From NCBI RefSeq assembly GCF_005154805.1, contig NZ_CP039727.1, positions 2,105,501 through 2,169,500 of the forward strand: a stretch of DNA of 64,000 nt. Reading direction: 5' to 3'. The position numbers were made by a program, and so were the translations under genes. The notes under the pieces were generated by a model. That model was not told the DNA's origin, did no database searches, and worked only from the letters and a program-made list of their open reading frames with translations. Shown piece by piece: positions 25,965 to 35,531 of this stretch; within the stretch, counting starts at the first letter, position 1, and each line of letters opens with the position of its first letter. The stretch is from Bacillus sp. S3. GTDB lineage: Bacteria > Bacillota > Bacilli > Bacillales > Cytobacillaceae.

Positions 25965-26165
25965 ATGAAAAACGGTAAAGTAAAATGGTTTAATTCAGAA
26001 AAAGGTTTCGGATTCATCGAAGCTGAAGACGGAAACGACGTATTCGTTCATTATTCTGCAATCCAAACTGAAGGTTTCAAAACTTTAGAAGAAGGTCAAG
26101 AAGTATCTTTCGAAGTAGTTGAAGGAGCTCGTGGACCTCAAGCTGCTAACGTAACTAAGAAGTAA
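25965..26165 (+). CDS. Cold-shock protein (CspA/CspB family)
   Basis: This 66-residue single OB-fold protein has both RNA-binding motifs intact (KGFGFI and VFVHY) and the usual start [16 protein letters not shown]. It binds single-stranded RNA and DNA and acts as an RNA chaperone in cold or stationary phase. AGGAGG precedes ATG 25965. A longer in-frame extension upstream lies in the untranslated leader and is not coding. A strong terminator follows. Confidence 0.95.
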   Translation: MKNGKVKWFNSEKGFGFIEAEDGNDVFVHYSAIQTEGFKTLEEGQEVSFEVVEGARGPQAANVTKK

Positions 26166-26187
26166 TTCTGACAAACTCTAATTATAA

Positions 26188-26217
26188 CAGCCCGGCCAAT
26201 GTGCCGGGCTGTTTTTT
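26188..26217 (+). terminator. Intrinsic terminator after csp
   Basis: CAGCCCGGC pairs with GCCGGGCTG, followed by six T. Confidence 0.95.
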
Positions 26218-26241
26218 ACTTCTAATATATGAATTTATTAG

Positions 26242-26408
26242 TTTCGACTTTGAAAAATGTCTAGCTCCAGCGCCCTAGCGGCTAGTGTCCTTCGCACACC
26301 GCCCTACGATAAGTCAACATCGGTTCGCTATGCTCACCGTGTTTCCTTTATCTCAGTTGGAGTGCTCCAGGCCATACGCCGCTGACCAGGGCGCTTACGC
26401 TTTTCTTT
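26242..26408 (+). repeat. Dispersed palindromic repeat, copy C
   Basis: The element is nearly identical to copies A and B at both ends. It differs in a central hairpin segment, where CGGTTCGCTATGCTCACCG replaces the CGAATCGCCTCCGGTTCTTCG type. It lies between csp and sbcD. Confidence 0.9.
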
Positions 26409-26511
26409 CTAAACATGCTGTTTTTGTTATGATTTCCCGGCTCATGATTAATCCTATTTTGGTATACTAGTAGTATTGAAAAGTGAAGAAATAAAAATAG
26501 AGGTGATGCAG

Positions 26512-27657
26512 ATGAAATTTATCCATACAGCTGACTGGCATTTAGGGAAGCTAGTTCATGGTGTCTATATGACAGAGAATCAACGTGAAGTTCTTGAGCA
26601 ATTCACTGCCATTGTCGCTGAAGAGAAGCCGGACGCAGTGATTATTGCCGGTGACCTTTATGACCGTTCTGTGCCGCCGACAGATGCCGTTGAACTGCTT
26701 GATGAAATCCTTTTTAAAATCAATGTGGAGTTGGAGACACCAATTGTGGCAATCGCCGGAAATCATGACAGTGCGGAGAGGCTTTCGTTTGGCAGCTCGT
26801 GGTACAAGCACAGCCAGTTCTATCTTTCAGGAAAACTCACAAACAGCTTCAAGCCTGTTAAAATTGGCGGCGTAAATTTTTACCTGGTTCCTTACGCTGA
26901 GCCTGGCGTCGTCCGTCAACTTCTAGAGGATGACTCCATCCATTCCCATCAAGACGCAATGAAGGCCCTGATCGGCAAAATGGAAGATTCTATGAATGTA
27001 AATGAACCAAACGTTTTGGTTGGCCATGCCTTTGTATTAGGAGGTCAAACCTCTGATTCTGAACGAGTATTATCGGTTGGCGGTTCTGGGTGTGTAGGGG
27101 CCGAATTGTTCGCACCATTTTCCTATACCGCACTTGGCCATTTGCACAGTCCCGATGCCATTAACCACGAAAAGGTAAAATATTCAGGCTCACTCTTAAA
27201 GTATTCTTTTTCGGAAGCGAAACATAGAAAGTCCATCTCCATTATTGAAATGGATGAGAAAGGGAACTTTACTCACCGCTATCGCTCGTTGACACCAAAG
27301 CATGACATGCGTGAGCTTGAAGGCTATTTGGATCAGCTGCTTGACCCCCAATTTTATGAAAAAGAACGGCTGCATGATTATTTAAAAATTACCTTGCTGG
27401 ACGAAGGAGCGTTAATCGATCCAATCAATAAATTACGCCAGGTTTACCCCCATGTCCTCCACCTAGAACGAAAAATGGATTTGACCGATTTGAAGAAAAA
27501 ACAGTCTTTTCATGCCCTTCGGAGTGAGAAAAAGTCAGAGATTGAACTGTTTGAACAATTTTACGGGGAAATGACCACTTCTGATTTTACATTAGATAAA
27601 AAAGAGGTCATGGCAGAAATAATAGACAAAGTGCTGCGGGAGGGGAACGCACGATGA
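26512..27657 (+). CDS. sbcD: Exonuclease SbcCD subunit D
   Basis: This Mre11-type nuclease of about 381 residues carries the calcineurin-like phosphoesterase metal motifs: FIHTADWHLGK near the N-terminus, GDLYDR, GNHDS and GHLH further on. With SbcC it forms a manganese-dependent, ATP-dependent nuclease that opens DNA hairpins and clears protein-blocked ends. ATG 26512 follows AGAGGTGATGCAG; the upstream in-frame ATG at 26476 lacks a comparable site. It overlaps sbcC by ATGA. Confidence 0.95.
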   Translation: MKFIHTADWHLGKLVHGVYMTENQREVLEQFTAIVAEEKPDAVIIAGDLYDRSVPPTDAVELLDEILFKINVELETPIVAIAGNHDSAERLSFGSSWYKHSQFYLSGKLTNSFKPVKIGGVNFYLVPYAEPGVVRQLLEDDSIHSHQDAMKALIGKMEDSMNVNEPNVLVGHAFVLGGQTSDSERVLSVGGSGCVGAELFAPFSYTALGHLHSPDAINHEKVKYSGSLLKYSFSEAKHRKSISIIEMDEKGNFTHRYRSLTPKHDMRELEGYLDQLLDPQFYEKERLHDYLKITLLDEGALIDPINKLRQVYPHVLHLERKMDLTDLKKKQSFHALRSEKKSEIELFEQFYGEMTTSDFTLDKKEVMAEIIDKVLREGNAR

Positions 27658-30600
27658 AACCGTTAAAACTGACGATGCAGGCGTTCGGTCCTTATGCCGG
27701 TACAGAGGAGGTTGATTTTACCCAGCTCGGCAATCGAACAATGTTTGTGATTTCGGGGAAAACTGGCTCAGGTAAGACGACAATCTTCGATGCAATTAGT
27801 TATGCGATATATGGAAAGGCGAGCGGGGAAGATCGAAATGGTCCCGAACTTCGCAGTCAATTTGCCTCCGATGACTTGTTAACAGAGGTCTCGCTTGATT
27901 TTTCGCTGCGAAATAAGGTTTATTCCATCACCAGATTGCCCCAGCAACTGAAGAAGAAAGAAAAAGGCGATGGCTATACTCAGCTTGGTGCGAAAGCTGA
28001 GTTATATATATGGGATGAAGACGGAAAGAAAAAACTGCTCGCTTCAAAAATAAGTGATGTAGAGGAAAAAATAAAGGAAATCATGTTGATTGATGCGAAT
28101 CAATTCCGTCAAATCTTAATGATTCCTCAGGGTGAATTCCGCAAATTGTTAACATCTGACAGTAAGGATAAAGAATTGATTTTACAGCGCCTGTTCCATA
28201 CCCAGCTGTATAAAATGGTCGAGGATAAGTTGAAGGATGAAGCGACAGAGCTAAAAAAGTCTGTTGAAGACCAAGTACAGTCGCGTAATGAAGCGATTCG
28301 ACGTATTCAAGCTGAAACGAATCAGGAACTTCAGGAATACCTGAATGCGGGCAGTGAAAATGACACCATCATCATGCCGCTTTTACAAGCCGAAATTATT
28401 GTGATGGGTGAAATGCTCGAACAATTGAATAGCAATTATAAGGACAAGCTTCATGAGCAGGACCGGTTAAAGGGGCAGCTGTTTGAAGCGGAAGCAATTG
28501 TAAAACAACTGCAAATGAAAGAAGATTTGAAGAGTCAAAAAGAGCGGCTTGAAACTCAAAAGGATGTTTTTGTTGAAAAAGTGCAGCAAGTGCAAATGGC
28601 ACAGAAGGCTGTGTTGTTGGCGAAACAGGAAGAGCTTTGCCATCGCTTAAAGCGGGATGCTGATAAGCTGACAGCAGATGTTCAAACAATAAAGATGAAA
28701 ATAGCCGAACTGGAGGACCTCGCCAAACAGCAGGAACTGCAGCTGCAAAAAGAGCTGGAACGCGAAGACAAAAGACAAGCTGCTCTTGCTGAAGTGAATG
28801 ATCTGGCTAAAATCAAAGATGATGTTTATTCGTATACTTCTCTGGTAAAGGAAACGGCAGTGAAGGGCGCACTTTTGAAAACGGCTAAGGAGAGACTGCA
28901 AAAGGCTGAAGGAAAAGCGGGGCAAAATGATGAAATGCTGAAATCCCTGCAGCTGCAAAAGGCCGAGATTGAAAAAGGGCAGTTAACCTATTTAGAAAAT
29001 GAAAGACATGTTGAAAGACTGCAAGCGGAACTTGAACGTTTTGAAAAATATGAGACTTTACTTATCCGCCATCAAACGGCGCAGGAAAATCTTAAACTAG
29101 TTTCTGCCCGGTTTGATAATACAGCAGCTAGATTTATGGATGCAAAAGCACTTGTAGAGGACTTGGAGAATAAATGGCTTCATGGGCAGGCCTCACTTTT
29201 AGCATCCAAACTGAAATCGGGGGAAGCATGCCCGGTTTGCGGTTCCGAGCACCATCCAACACCGGCATTACAGCTGGATGAAAGCATACCAAGTGAACAG
29301 GATATGAAGGCGGCAAAAGAGCAGGCTGCCAAATGGGAGAAGGAAAAATCCGCGGATGAAGCAAAGCTATACCAATGCCAATCAGCAGAAAAGATGCAAG
29401 GGGAAGCTCTTGCTGAAATAGAGCGGGAAATTCGCGCTGTTCGGGCTGATTTTACTGAAAATGACTTACAAGATGTTAAAACTGAGACCGTTGCTGCCAA
29501 AAACGGGCTATTGCGAATTCAAGCTGACCTGGATCAGAAAATCAAGCTCCTTGGTCAAGTAAAACTAGAAATAGAGAAAAGGGATGCTGAAAAGGTTTCA
29601 TTACAAAACGCGATTCGTCAATTTTCCACTGAAGTGACAGACTTGACGGTGCAATACACAGAGCAGAAAACAAATTTAACAAGAATGATGAACGTGATTC
29701 CCGAGAATTTGCGTTCAGAAACAGAATACGAGAAAGCTATTTTTGCTGCGAAAAATCAGTATGATCAGTTGCTGAAACAGTTGGAAGCAGCACAGAGGAA
29801 CTTCCAGGCTGTGAAAGAAAAACTGTCTAATGAATCAGCCAGATTGCGGGATGCCGAGAAGCACTTATTCGAAAAAAATCAAGAACTGGATTTAGAACGA
29901 GAAATCTTTATTCAAAAATTATCGGAACAGGGCTTTGAAAAATATGGAGCCTATGCAGCTGCAAAACGAACAGATGGAGAAATTCGCAGTCTTGAATCTG
30001 AAATCCGCAGTTATCGTGAAGAATTGCGCTCGGTTTCAGACCGTTTGAAAGAATTAACTGAATTGTTAATAGACGTAAAAACACCTGATGTCGATGGGCT
30101 AAAACAGGAGCTTGCAAAAATGGGCAGCGAGATTGAAGCCCTTAATCAAAAACGAAATGATCTTTTTGTTAAAAAACGTGATAACGAAGAAATTTATAGC
30201 CGTGTTCAGCAATTAAATGAAAGTATGAAAGTGCTTGAGGAACGGTATAAGCTTATTGGCCATCTTTATGAAATAACCAAAGGTCAAAATAATTTCCGAA
30301 TCACGTTTGAGCGATATGTGCTCGCGGCCTTCTTAGATGATATTTTACGAGAGGCAAATGTCCGTCTGCGAAAAATGACTTCAGGACGCTTTCAATTGCT
30401 TAGAAAAACGGATCGCTCAAAAGGAAACGCCCAGAGCGGATTAGAATTGCTTGTCTTTGACCAATACACAGGACAGGAACGCCATGTAAAAACCTTATCT
30501 GGCGGGGAAAGCTTCAAAGCGTCCTTATCTTTAGCGTTGGGGCTGGCAGATGTGGTGCAAAACTATGCTGGCGGTGTTTCGTTGGAAACGATGTTTATCG

Positions 30601-30791
30601 ATGAAGGATTTGGTACGCTAGACCCTGAGTCGCTTGACCAAGCCATTGAAGCATTGATGGACATCCAAAGCAGCGGCCGTTTGGTCGGTATTATTTCGCA
30701 TGTCCCGGAATTAAAAGAGAGAATTGATGTCAGACTCGAAGTTATTTCTGACCAGACCGGCAGTAGAACGGAATTTATGTTTACGAATTAA
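27654..30791 (+). CDS. sbcC: Exonuclease SbcCD subunit C (Rad50-like ATPase)
   Basis: This 1045-residue SMC/Rad50-type ATPase has Walker A GKTGSGKTT near 35-43, long coiled coils broken at the zinc hook CPVC (526-529), then the ABC signature LSGGES and Walker B MFIDEGFGTLDPE near the C-terminus. It tethers DNA ends and powers the SbcD nuclease. Its start is coupled to sbcD by ATGA and a terminator follows. The locus is complete and of normal length. Confidence 0.95.
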   Translation: MKPLKLTMQAFGPYAGTEEVDFTQLGNRTMFVISGKTGSGKTTIFDAISYAIYGKASGEDRNGPELRSQFASDDLLTEVSLDFSLRNKVYSITRLPQQLKKKEKGDGYTQLGAKAELYIWDEDGKKKLLASKISDVEEKIKEIMLIDANQFRQILMIPQGEFRKLLTSDSKDKELILQRLFHTQLYKMVEDKLKDEATELKKSVEDQVQSRNEAIRRIQAETNQELQEYLNAGSENDTIIMPLLQAEIIVMGEMLEQLNSNYKDKLHEQDRLKGQLFEAEAIVKQLQMKEDLKSQKERLETQKDVFVEKVQQVQMAQKAVLLAKQEELCHRLKRDADKLTADVQTIKMKIAELEDLAKQQELQLQKELEREDKRQAALAEVNDLAKIKDDVYSYTSLVKETAVKGALLKTAKERLQKAEGKAGQNDEMLKSLQLQKAEIEKGQLTYLENERHVERLQAELERFEKYETLLIRHQTAQENLKLVSARFDNTAARFMDAKALVEDLENKWLHGQASLLASKLKSGEACPVCGSEHHPTPALQLDESIPSEQDMKAAKEQAAKWEKEKSADEAKLYQCQSAEKMQGEALAEIEREIRAVRADFTENDLQDVKTETVAAKNGLLRIQADLDQKIKLLGQVKLEIEKRDAEKVSLQNAIRQFSTEVTDLTVQYTEQKTNLTRMMNVIPENLRSETEYEKAIFAAKNQYDQLLKQLEAAQRNFQAVKEKLSNESARLRDAEKHLFEKNQELDLEREIFIQKLSEQGFEKYGAYAAAKRTDGEIRSLESEIRSYREELRSVSDRLKELTELLIDVKTPDVDGLKQELAKMGSEIEALNQKRNDLFVKKRDNEEIYSRVQQLNESMKVLEERYKLIGHLYEITKGQNNFRITFERYVLAAFLDDILREANVRLRKMTSGRFQLLRKTDRSKGNAQSGLELLVFDQYTGQERHVKTLSGGESFKASLSLALGLADVVQNYAGGVSLETMFIDEGFGTLDPESLDQAIEALMDIQSSGRLVGIISHVPELKERIDVRLEVISDQTGSRTEFMFTN

Positions 30792-30805
30792 CTCCTTAAT
30801 CAAAG

Positions 30806-30847
30806 AGGCAGCGAAATTCATCGAGATGTAATTTCACTGCCTTTTTG
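30806..30847. terminator. Intrinsic terminator after sbcC
   Basis: AGGCAGCGAAATT pairs with AATTTCACTGCCT, followed by T residues. It is convergent with the FAD dehydrogenase pseudogene. Confidence 0.85.
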
Positions 30848-30865
30848 TATTTTTTATCTCCTGTA

Positions 30866-32520
30866 TTATTTTAATTCTTTAGCTAGCGCGCGTCCTGCCT
30901 GCCGTCCAGTAAACAAGCAGCCGCCGACGAAGGTTCCTTCCAGTGAACGATACCCGTGAATGCCGCCGCCGCCAAACCCGGAAACCTCACCGGCCGCATA
31001 TAAACCCGGAACGGGGTTTCCAGATGAATCAAGAACTCTCCCAGATAAATCCGTTTGCAGCCCGCCCAGTGTTTTGCGGCTGACGATGTTTAAACGCACT
31101 GCGATTAATGGACCCATTTTTGGATCGAGAATTTTATGAGGCGGAGCTACTCTTATCAGCTTGTCACCCAAATAGTTCCGTGCACCGCGCATGGCGGTTA
31201 TTTGCAGATCTTTCGTAAATTTATTTTCAATCTCTCTGTCTCTTGCAAGAATCAGTCGTTCAATATCGGAGAGGTTTAACAAACTTTCTCCAGTCAGCTT
31301 GTTCATTCCTGCAACGAGTTCCGGCAGAGTATTGGCGATAACGAAATCTTCACCCTTTTCCATAAATGCCTTGACGGGTGCTGTTGGACCTGGCAGAACG
31401 CGAGCTAATACTTTTTTAATACTCTTTCCGGTTAAGTCGGGATTCTGCTCGGAACCTGATAAAGCAAACTCTTTTTCAATTATTTTTTGCGTTAAAATAA
31501 ACCACGAATAATCATAGCCAGTCTTCATGATGGCTTCCAGTGTTCCGAGTGTATCGAAACCAGGGAAGTTCGGAGCGGAGAAGCGCTTTCCTGTTGCATC
31601 GAGCCATAAGGAAGACGGGCCGGGAAGGATGCGGATACCATGCATGGGCCAAACTGGATTCCAGTTATTAATGCCTTCGGTATAATGCCACATCCGGTCC
31701 CGATTGACGATACGGCCGCCAGCCCTCTCCGTAATCGCCAGCATTCGCCCATCCACATGTTCAGGCACACCGGAAATCATATTTTTCGGAGCCGCCCCAA
31801 GTCTTGTAGGCCAATTTCTCCGTATGAGTTCGTGGTTGCCGCCGATTCCGCCACTTGTCACTATCACAGCTTGTGCTTGGAATTCAAAGTCGCTGACAAC
31901 TTCACGAGAACTTGCTTCGCCGCGTGCAGCGGAACTTGGTACAAGAACATCTCCGCGGACACCGACAATCGCGCCATTTTCCTTACGCAACTCATTTACC
32001 CGATGGCGGGGGCGATAATCAATCAGGCCATTTGCTATCGCTTTTCGAACCCTGTCTTCGAATGGCTTACAAGACCTGGACCTGTTCCCCAGACAATGTG
32101 AAATCTTGGAACAGAGTTGCCGTGCCCTTCAGCCAGATAGCCGCCGCGCTCTGCCCAGCCAACCACTGGGAAAAATCGAACCCCCATGTCATATAGCCAT
32201 TTGCGTTTTTCACCAGAAGCGAAATCAACGTAGGCCTCTGCCCACTTTTTCCCCCAATAATCTTCGTCGTTCTCACGGTCCCAGCCAGCCGCACCTAACC
32301 AATCCTGCCAGGCAAGTTCCCGGGAATCCTTAATACCTATCCTTCGCTGTTCCGGTGAATCGACGAGAAATAATCCGCCAAATGACCACCAAGCCTGTCC
32401 ACCAAGCGATGCTTCTGGTTCTTGGTCTAAAAGGAGAACGTTCTTTCCGGTATCTGCAAGTTCAGCGGCAGCCACTAAACCTGCGAGGCCGGCACCCACA
32501 ACAATGACATCATAGTTCAA
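30866..32520 (-). pseudogene. FAD-binding dehydrogenase, single-base frameshift
   Basis: Together the two frames encode about 550 residues of a KstD/fumarate-reductase-type FAD dehydrogenase. The N-terminal part (TTG 32520 behind AGGAGG, start LNYDVIVVGAGLAGLVAAAE) ends in the first frame after VWGTGPGLVSHSK. The other frame continues with the expected PFEDRVRKAI. Family members read GTGPG-V-x-PF here, so one base, most simply an A in GTAAG, is missing near 32065. The C-terminal part keeps the GLYAAGEVSGFGGGGIHG FAD motif. Either a recent inactivating mutation or a sequencing error explains the break; both flanks are otherwise well preserved. Confidence 0.85.
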
Positions 32521-32646
32521 GCAACTTCCTCCTTTATGTTTTGAAAATTCGGAAAAATAAATATCACTTATTATAGCACGGTTCTTGCTCAATATACGAT
32601 TTCCTTGTTCTTTAAAAGAATTTTTTGGAAAAAGTGTGATTGATTT

Positions 32647-32683
32647 ATATGTCACATCGTGATATAGTCATAGCAAGACATAT
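32647..32683. promoter_or_regulatory. Inverted repeat upstream of PadR/DUF2812 operon
   Basis: ATATGTC (32647-32653) and GACATAT (32677-32683) form an inverted repeat in the region expected for the promoter of the PadR gene. It is a candidate operator for autoregulation; the short arms make it tentative. Confidence 0.3.
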
Positions 32684-32720
32684 TTACTTACGACGTAGTT
32701 TTAAACGATGAGGTGAGGTT

Positions 32721-33050
32721 TTGGACACTGAGAAGGTCTTGAAAAAATATGTACCTATGACAGAAACGGCTTTTTACATTTTGCTTTCGCTTTCGGTACC
32801 TCGGCATGGATATGGAATTGTTAAACATGTTGAAGACATAACGAACTCGCGAATTATATTAGGCTCCGGAACTGTTTACGGAACACTGACGAAAATGCAA
32901 AAGGATGGAATCATTACGGTATTTGCTGACGAAGAAAGAAAAACAGTGTACGAGGTAACGGAAATCGGAAAAACACTGATTACTGCTGAGATCAAGCGGC
33001 TGAAGGAGCTGCATCAGAATGCATTGAAATACGAGGGGGAGTTTTTATGA
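32721..33050 (+). CDS. PadR-family transcriptional regulator
   Basis: This is a 109-residue PadR winged-helix protein (ETAFYILLSLSVPRHGYGIV, then GSGTVYGTLTKMQKDGII). The start is TTG 32721 behind GAGGTGAGG. Its stop overlaps the start of the DUF2812 gene (ATGA), so the pair is co-expressed. PadR plus DUF2812 membrane protein is a recurrent two-gene unit in Bacillaceae, probably an environment-sensing repressor and its membrane partner. Confidence 0.9.
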   Translation: MDTEKVLKKYVPMTETAFYILLSLSVPRHGYGIVKHVEDITNSRIILGSGTVYGTLTKMQKDGIITVFADEERKTVYEVTEIGKTLITAEIKRLKELHQNALKYEGEFL

Positions 33051-34237
33051 TCAAAAAAGTAATAAGGCCCTTCTGGAGCTATGATGTCCAAAAAACTGAA
33101 AAGTGGCTCTCGCATATGGCGGAAAATGGCTTTTTTTTAGAGAAAATCAATCGGATTGCTCGTTGTTTTTATTTTCGGAAAGGGGAGCCAAAAACGTTAA
33201 CATACCGAATTGGCTTCGATAAAATGCAAGGGGAATCACTAGCAAGTGTGTTAATGAATGAAGGGTGGACCAAGGTTTTGCGTGCAGGCAGCTGGTTTGT
33301 CACATCGAATGAAAGGCCGATGGCGCAGATTAAAACCTCGACTGTCCGTGATGGAATCATCAAACACAATCGCATTATTTCCAATATTTTTGGGATTATT
33401 CTGTTTTGGTTTTCGATGATACTCATATTTTTTCTTAGTAGTTTCGGGCTCAGTTTACTATCACCAGATTCTCAGGTGGAGGTTGTTGAGAGTCCATACT
33501 GGATTTTCACCTATTTATATTTTGCGGTCTTAGTAATTGCATTCGTACTCGCAGTTTATACGGTAATAAAAATTCATCAAACAAATAAAAATCTATTGAA
33601 TGAAAAAGCAACTACACAAAATACTCTAGGAAAAACTTATTTGAGCAAATCGGAGGAAAAGGAATACAAGCAATCGGGCAGGCTGATTAGAAAGCGAAAG
33701 CTAGGTTGGATGTATGCCCCGGATAAGCTGGAACAGTGGCTCGAGAAAATGGAGGATGAGGGATTTAACCTCTATCGTGTGAGTAAAACAGGAACAATAT
33801 TTTTTTTCCTGAAGGGACATTCGCGGAAAATCAGTTATTGTGCTGATTATCAAAACATTTCCGATGAAAGCTATTTTGACATCCATCAAGATGCCGGCTG
33901 GAAGAAGATGTTTGTGTCACTTGGATCATTACAAAAATGGACCATCTGGAGCAGGGAATATCTCAAAGGTGAAATGAAGCCGGTCATTTATAGCGATAAA
34001 ACGAATCAATTAAAACAAGCAAGAAAAGTCGCAATCGTCTACACTTGCCTCTTCCTGCCACTAATTTTGGTCTATATGGTTAATTTGGGATTGGGTATCG
34101 AATTAATTGATGATTATAAACTAGACTCACAACACATTTTTACAATTATTGTGATGGTTTTAGCCATATTGACTTTTGGCAGCTTTTCGGTCAGGACATG
34201 GATGTACTATAACCGTTTAAAAAAGCGGATTGGTTGA
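33047..34237 (+). CDS. DUF2812 membrane protein with two DUF2812 copies
   Basis: The product has 396 residues. A first DUF2812-like domain (about 1-100, FWSYDVQKTEKWLSHMAENG) is followed by two membrane helices. A second similar domain (about 222-315, MYAPDKLEQWLEKMEDEGFN) precedes two more helices near the C-terminus. Most family members have a single copy, so this is an internal duplication. It is coupled to the upstream PadR gene. Function is unknown; a membrane sensor controlling PadR is plausible. Confidence 0.85.
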   Translation: MIKKVIRPFWSYDVQKTEKWLSHMAENGFFLEKINRIARCFYFRKGEPKTLTYRIGFDKMQGESLASVLMNEGWTKVLRAGSWFVTSNERPMAQIKTSTVRDGIIKHNRIISNIFGIILFWFSMILIFFLSSFGLSLLSPDSQVEVVESPYWIFTYLYFAVLVIAFVLAVYTVIKIHQTNKNLLNEKATTQNTLGKTYLSKSEEKEYKQSGRLIRKRKLGWMYAPDKLEQWLEKMEDEGFNLYRVSKTGTIFFFLKGHSRKISYCADYQNISDESYFDIHQDAGWKKMFVSLGSLQKWTIWSREYLKGEMKPVIYSDKTNQLKQARKVAIVYTCLFLPLILVYMVNLGLGIELIDDYKLDSQHIFTIIVMVLAILTFGSFSVRTWMYYNRLKKRIG

Positions 34238-34320
34238 AATTTTCGTCAAAATGTATAGCTCTGTATGAATCATCCTTAAATGCAGAATAATATGTTCATA
34301 CATTATTAGGGGTGTTTGAG

Positions 34321-34839
34321 ATGAAAAAAACCACCATTATTTTTTCGGGAATAGTTCTCTTATTGTGCTTTAATTCCCTGAAAAGCCAGGCAGATGAACT
34401 GCCAAGATTATCTCCCGATTGTTTAGAAAATATGAAAAATCGAGATATGCAATATAATAAGGCAATCATGAAGGATATTAGTGCCAGCCATGATCTGGAC
34501 ATTTATGATCAAAGCTATATAGAGGTTACGGATCGAGGATTAGATGCTGCTAATATGATTTATGGCGGAAAAGAAATCGATGAATATTATCAATCGCTCC
34601 ATCAACAATTTATCGTCGCATCCCGAGGTAAACCGACATTGTTTGTAAAACCCGGTGTGGCCTATTTACTTTATAAACAACCGGACAACACGAATGTTGC
34701 TGTCCATTTAAAACTTAATGATCTTAAGTGGGAAGTCATAGAAAAGAAAAAGAAAAAAGGGGATGCTATTAAATATAAGTTGTTAAAATGTGAACAAGAT
34801 TACATGAAGGAAAAGAAAGAATATAACAGCAAAGGTTAA
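34321..34839 (+). CDS. Hypothetical secreted protein
   Basis: The product has about 172 residues and a signal peptide (MKKTTIIFSGIVLLLCFNSL, cleavage probably after KSQA). The mature part is charged and soluble and ends with a lysine-rich tail. Two cysteines (in SPDCLEN and LLKCEQD) could form a disulfide. No family is recognised. GGGGTG lies about nine bases before ATG 34321; the GTG at 34312 overlaps it. Confidence 0.65.
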   Translation: MKKTTIIFSGIVLLLCFNSLKSQADELPRLSPDCLENMKNRDMQYNKAIMKDISASHDLDIYDQSYIEVTDRGLDAANMIYGGKEIDEYYQSLHQQFIVASRGKPTLFVKPGVAYLLYKQPDNTNVAVHLKLNDLKWEVIEKKKKKGDAIKYKLLKCEQDYMKEKKEYNSKG

Positions 34840-34873
34840 TTGAGCTACAATAAGCAATCTGGAGGTAACTTGC

Positions 34874-35452
34874 ATGCCGGAATTTTGTCCAGTTCTTTGG
34901 CCGGAAGAACCAACACCGGAAGATCAAATAAATTGCTGTAAATGTGGTCTGGACCAGCATGGTTCACGAATGGTTTGGGGGGAAGGGAATCCAAGCGCCC
35001 CCATCATGATTATTTTAGATAATCCGGGAGCCCGCGAAGAACGCGAAGGGAATTCTTTTGTCTGTGGGACAAGACAAACACTGCAGCAGGCTGCTGACGA
35101 GGTTGGTTTAACCATGCAAGATTTGTACGTGACTTTTATTTTGAAAAGAAAGCCTGTGCGTGCATATGATAAAGAACGGGTTCGGCAAACGTGCATGATT
35201 CACCTTGATCATCAGCTTAAAGAAAAAGATCCAAAGTTAATTTTGTGCCTAGGGAATGTTGCGGTCCAGTCTTTTTTTCAAGATTCTGAAGCAGAGGTAA
35301 AGTCACTTCGTGGTGCTATTCATCACGTGAAAGGATATCCAACAGCCGTTGGTTATCATCCATTAGCCGTTCGGCGCCGGCCAAATCTTTGGTCAACATT
35401 TGTGGAAGATTGGAAATTAGTTGCAAAACATTACCAAAATCAACTAACATAG
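34874..35452 (+). CDS. Uracil-DNA glycosylase superfamily protein
   Basis: This 192-residue protein is of the family 4/5-like UDG type. It has an N-terminal cysteine pair (CCKCGL), the motif LDNPGAREEREG in the place of the usual GExPG loop, NSFVCGTRQTLQQAA, LILCLGNVAVQSF and a C-terminal YHPLAVRRRP resembling the HPS/HP loop. It may remove uracil or another damaged base, but the active-site loop differs (DNPGA), so activity is uncertain. GGAGG precedes ATG 34874. Confidence 0.75.
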   Translation: MPEFCPVLWPEEPTPEDQINCCKCGLDQHGSRMVWGEGNPSAPIMIILDNPGAREEREGNSFVCGTRQTLQQAADEVGLTMQDLYVTFILKRKPVRAYDKERVRQTCMIHLDHQLKEKDPKLILCLGNVAVQSFFQDSEAEVKSLRGAIHHVKGYPTAVGYHPLAVRRRPNLWSTFVEDWKLVAKHYQNQLT

Positions 35453-35531
35453 AAACATAATTAACTGCGATACTGAGATCGACTAAAGTATCGCTTTTCT
35501 ATTTTATAGAAACGGAAAGGGGAAGGTCAAC

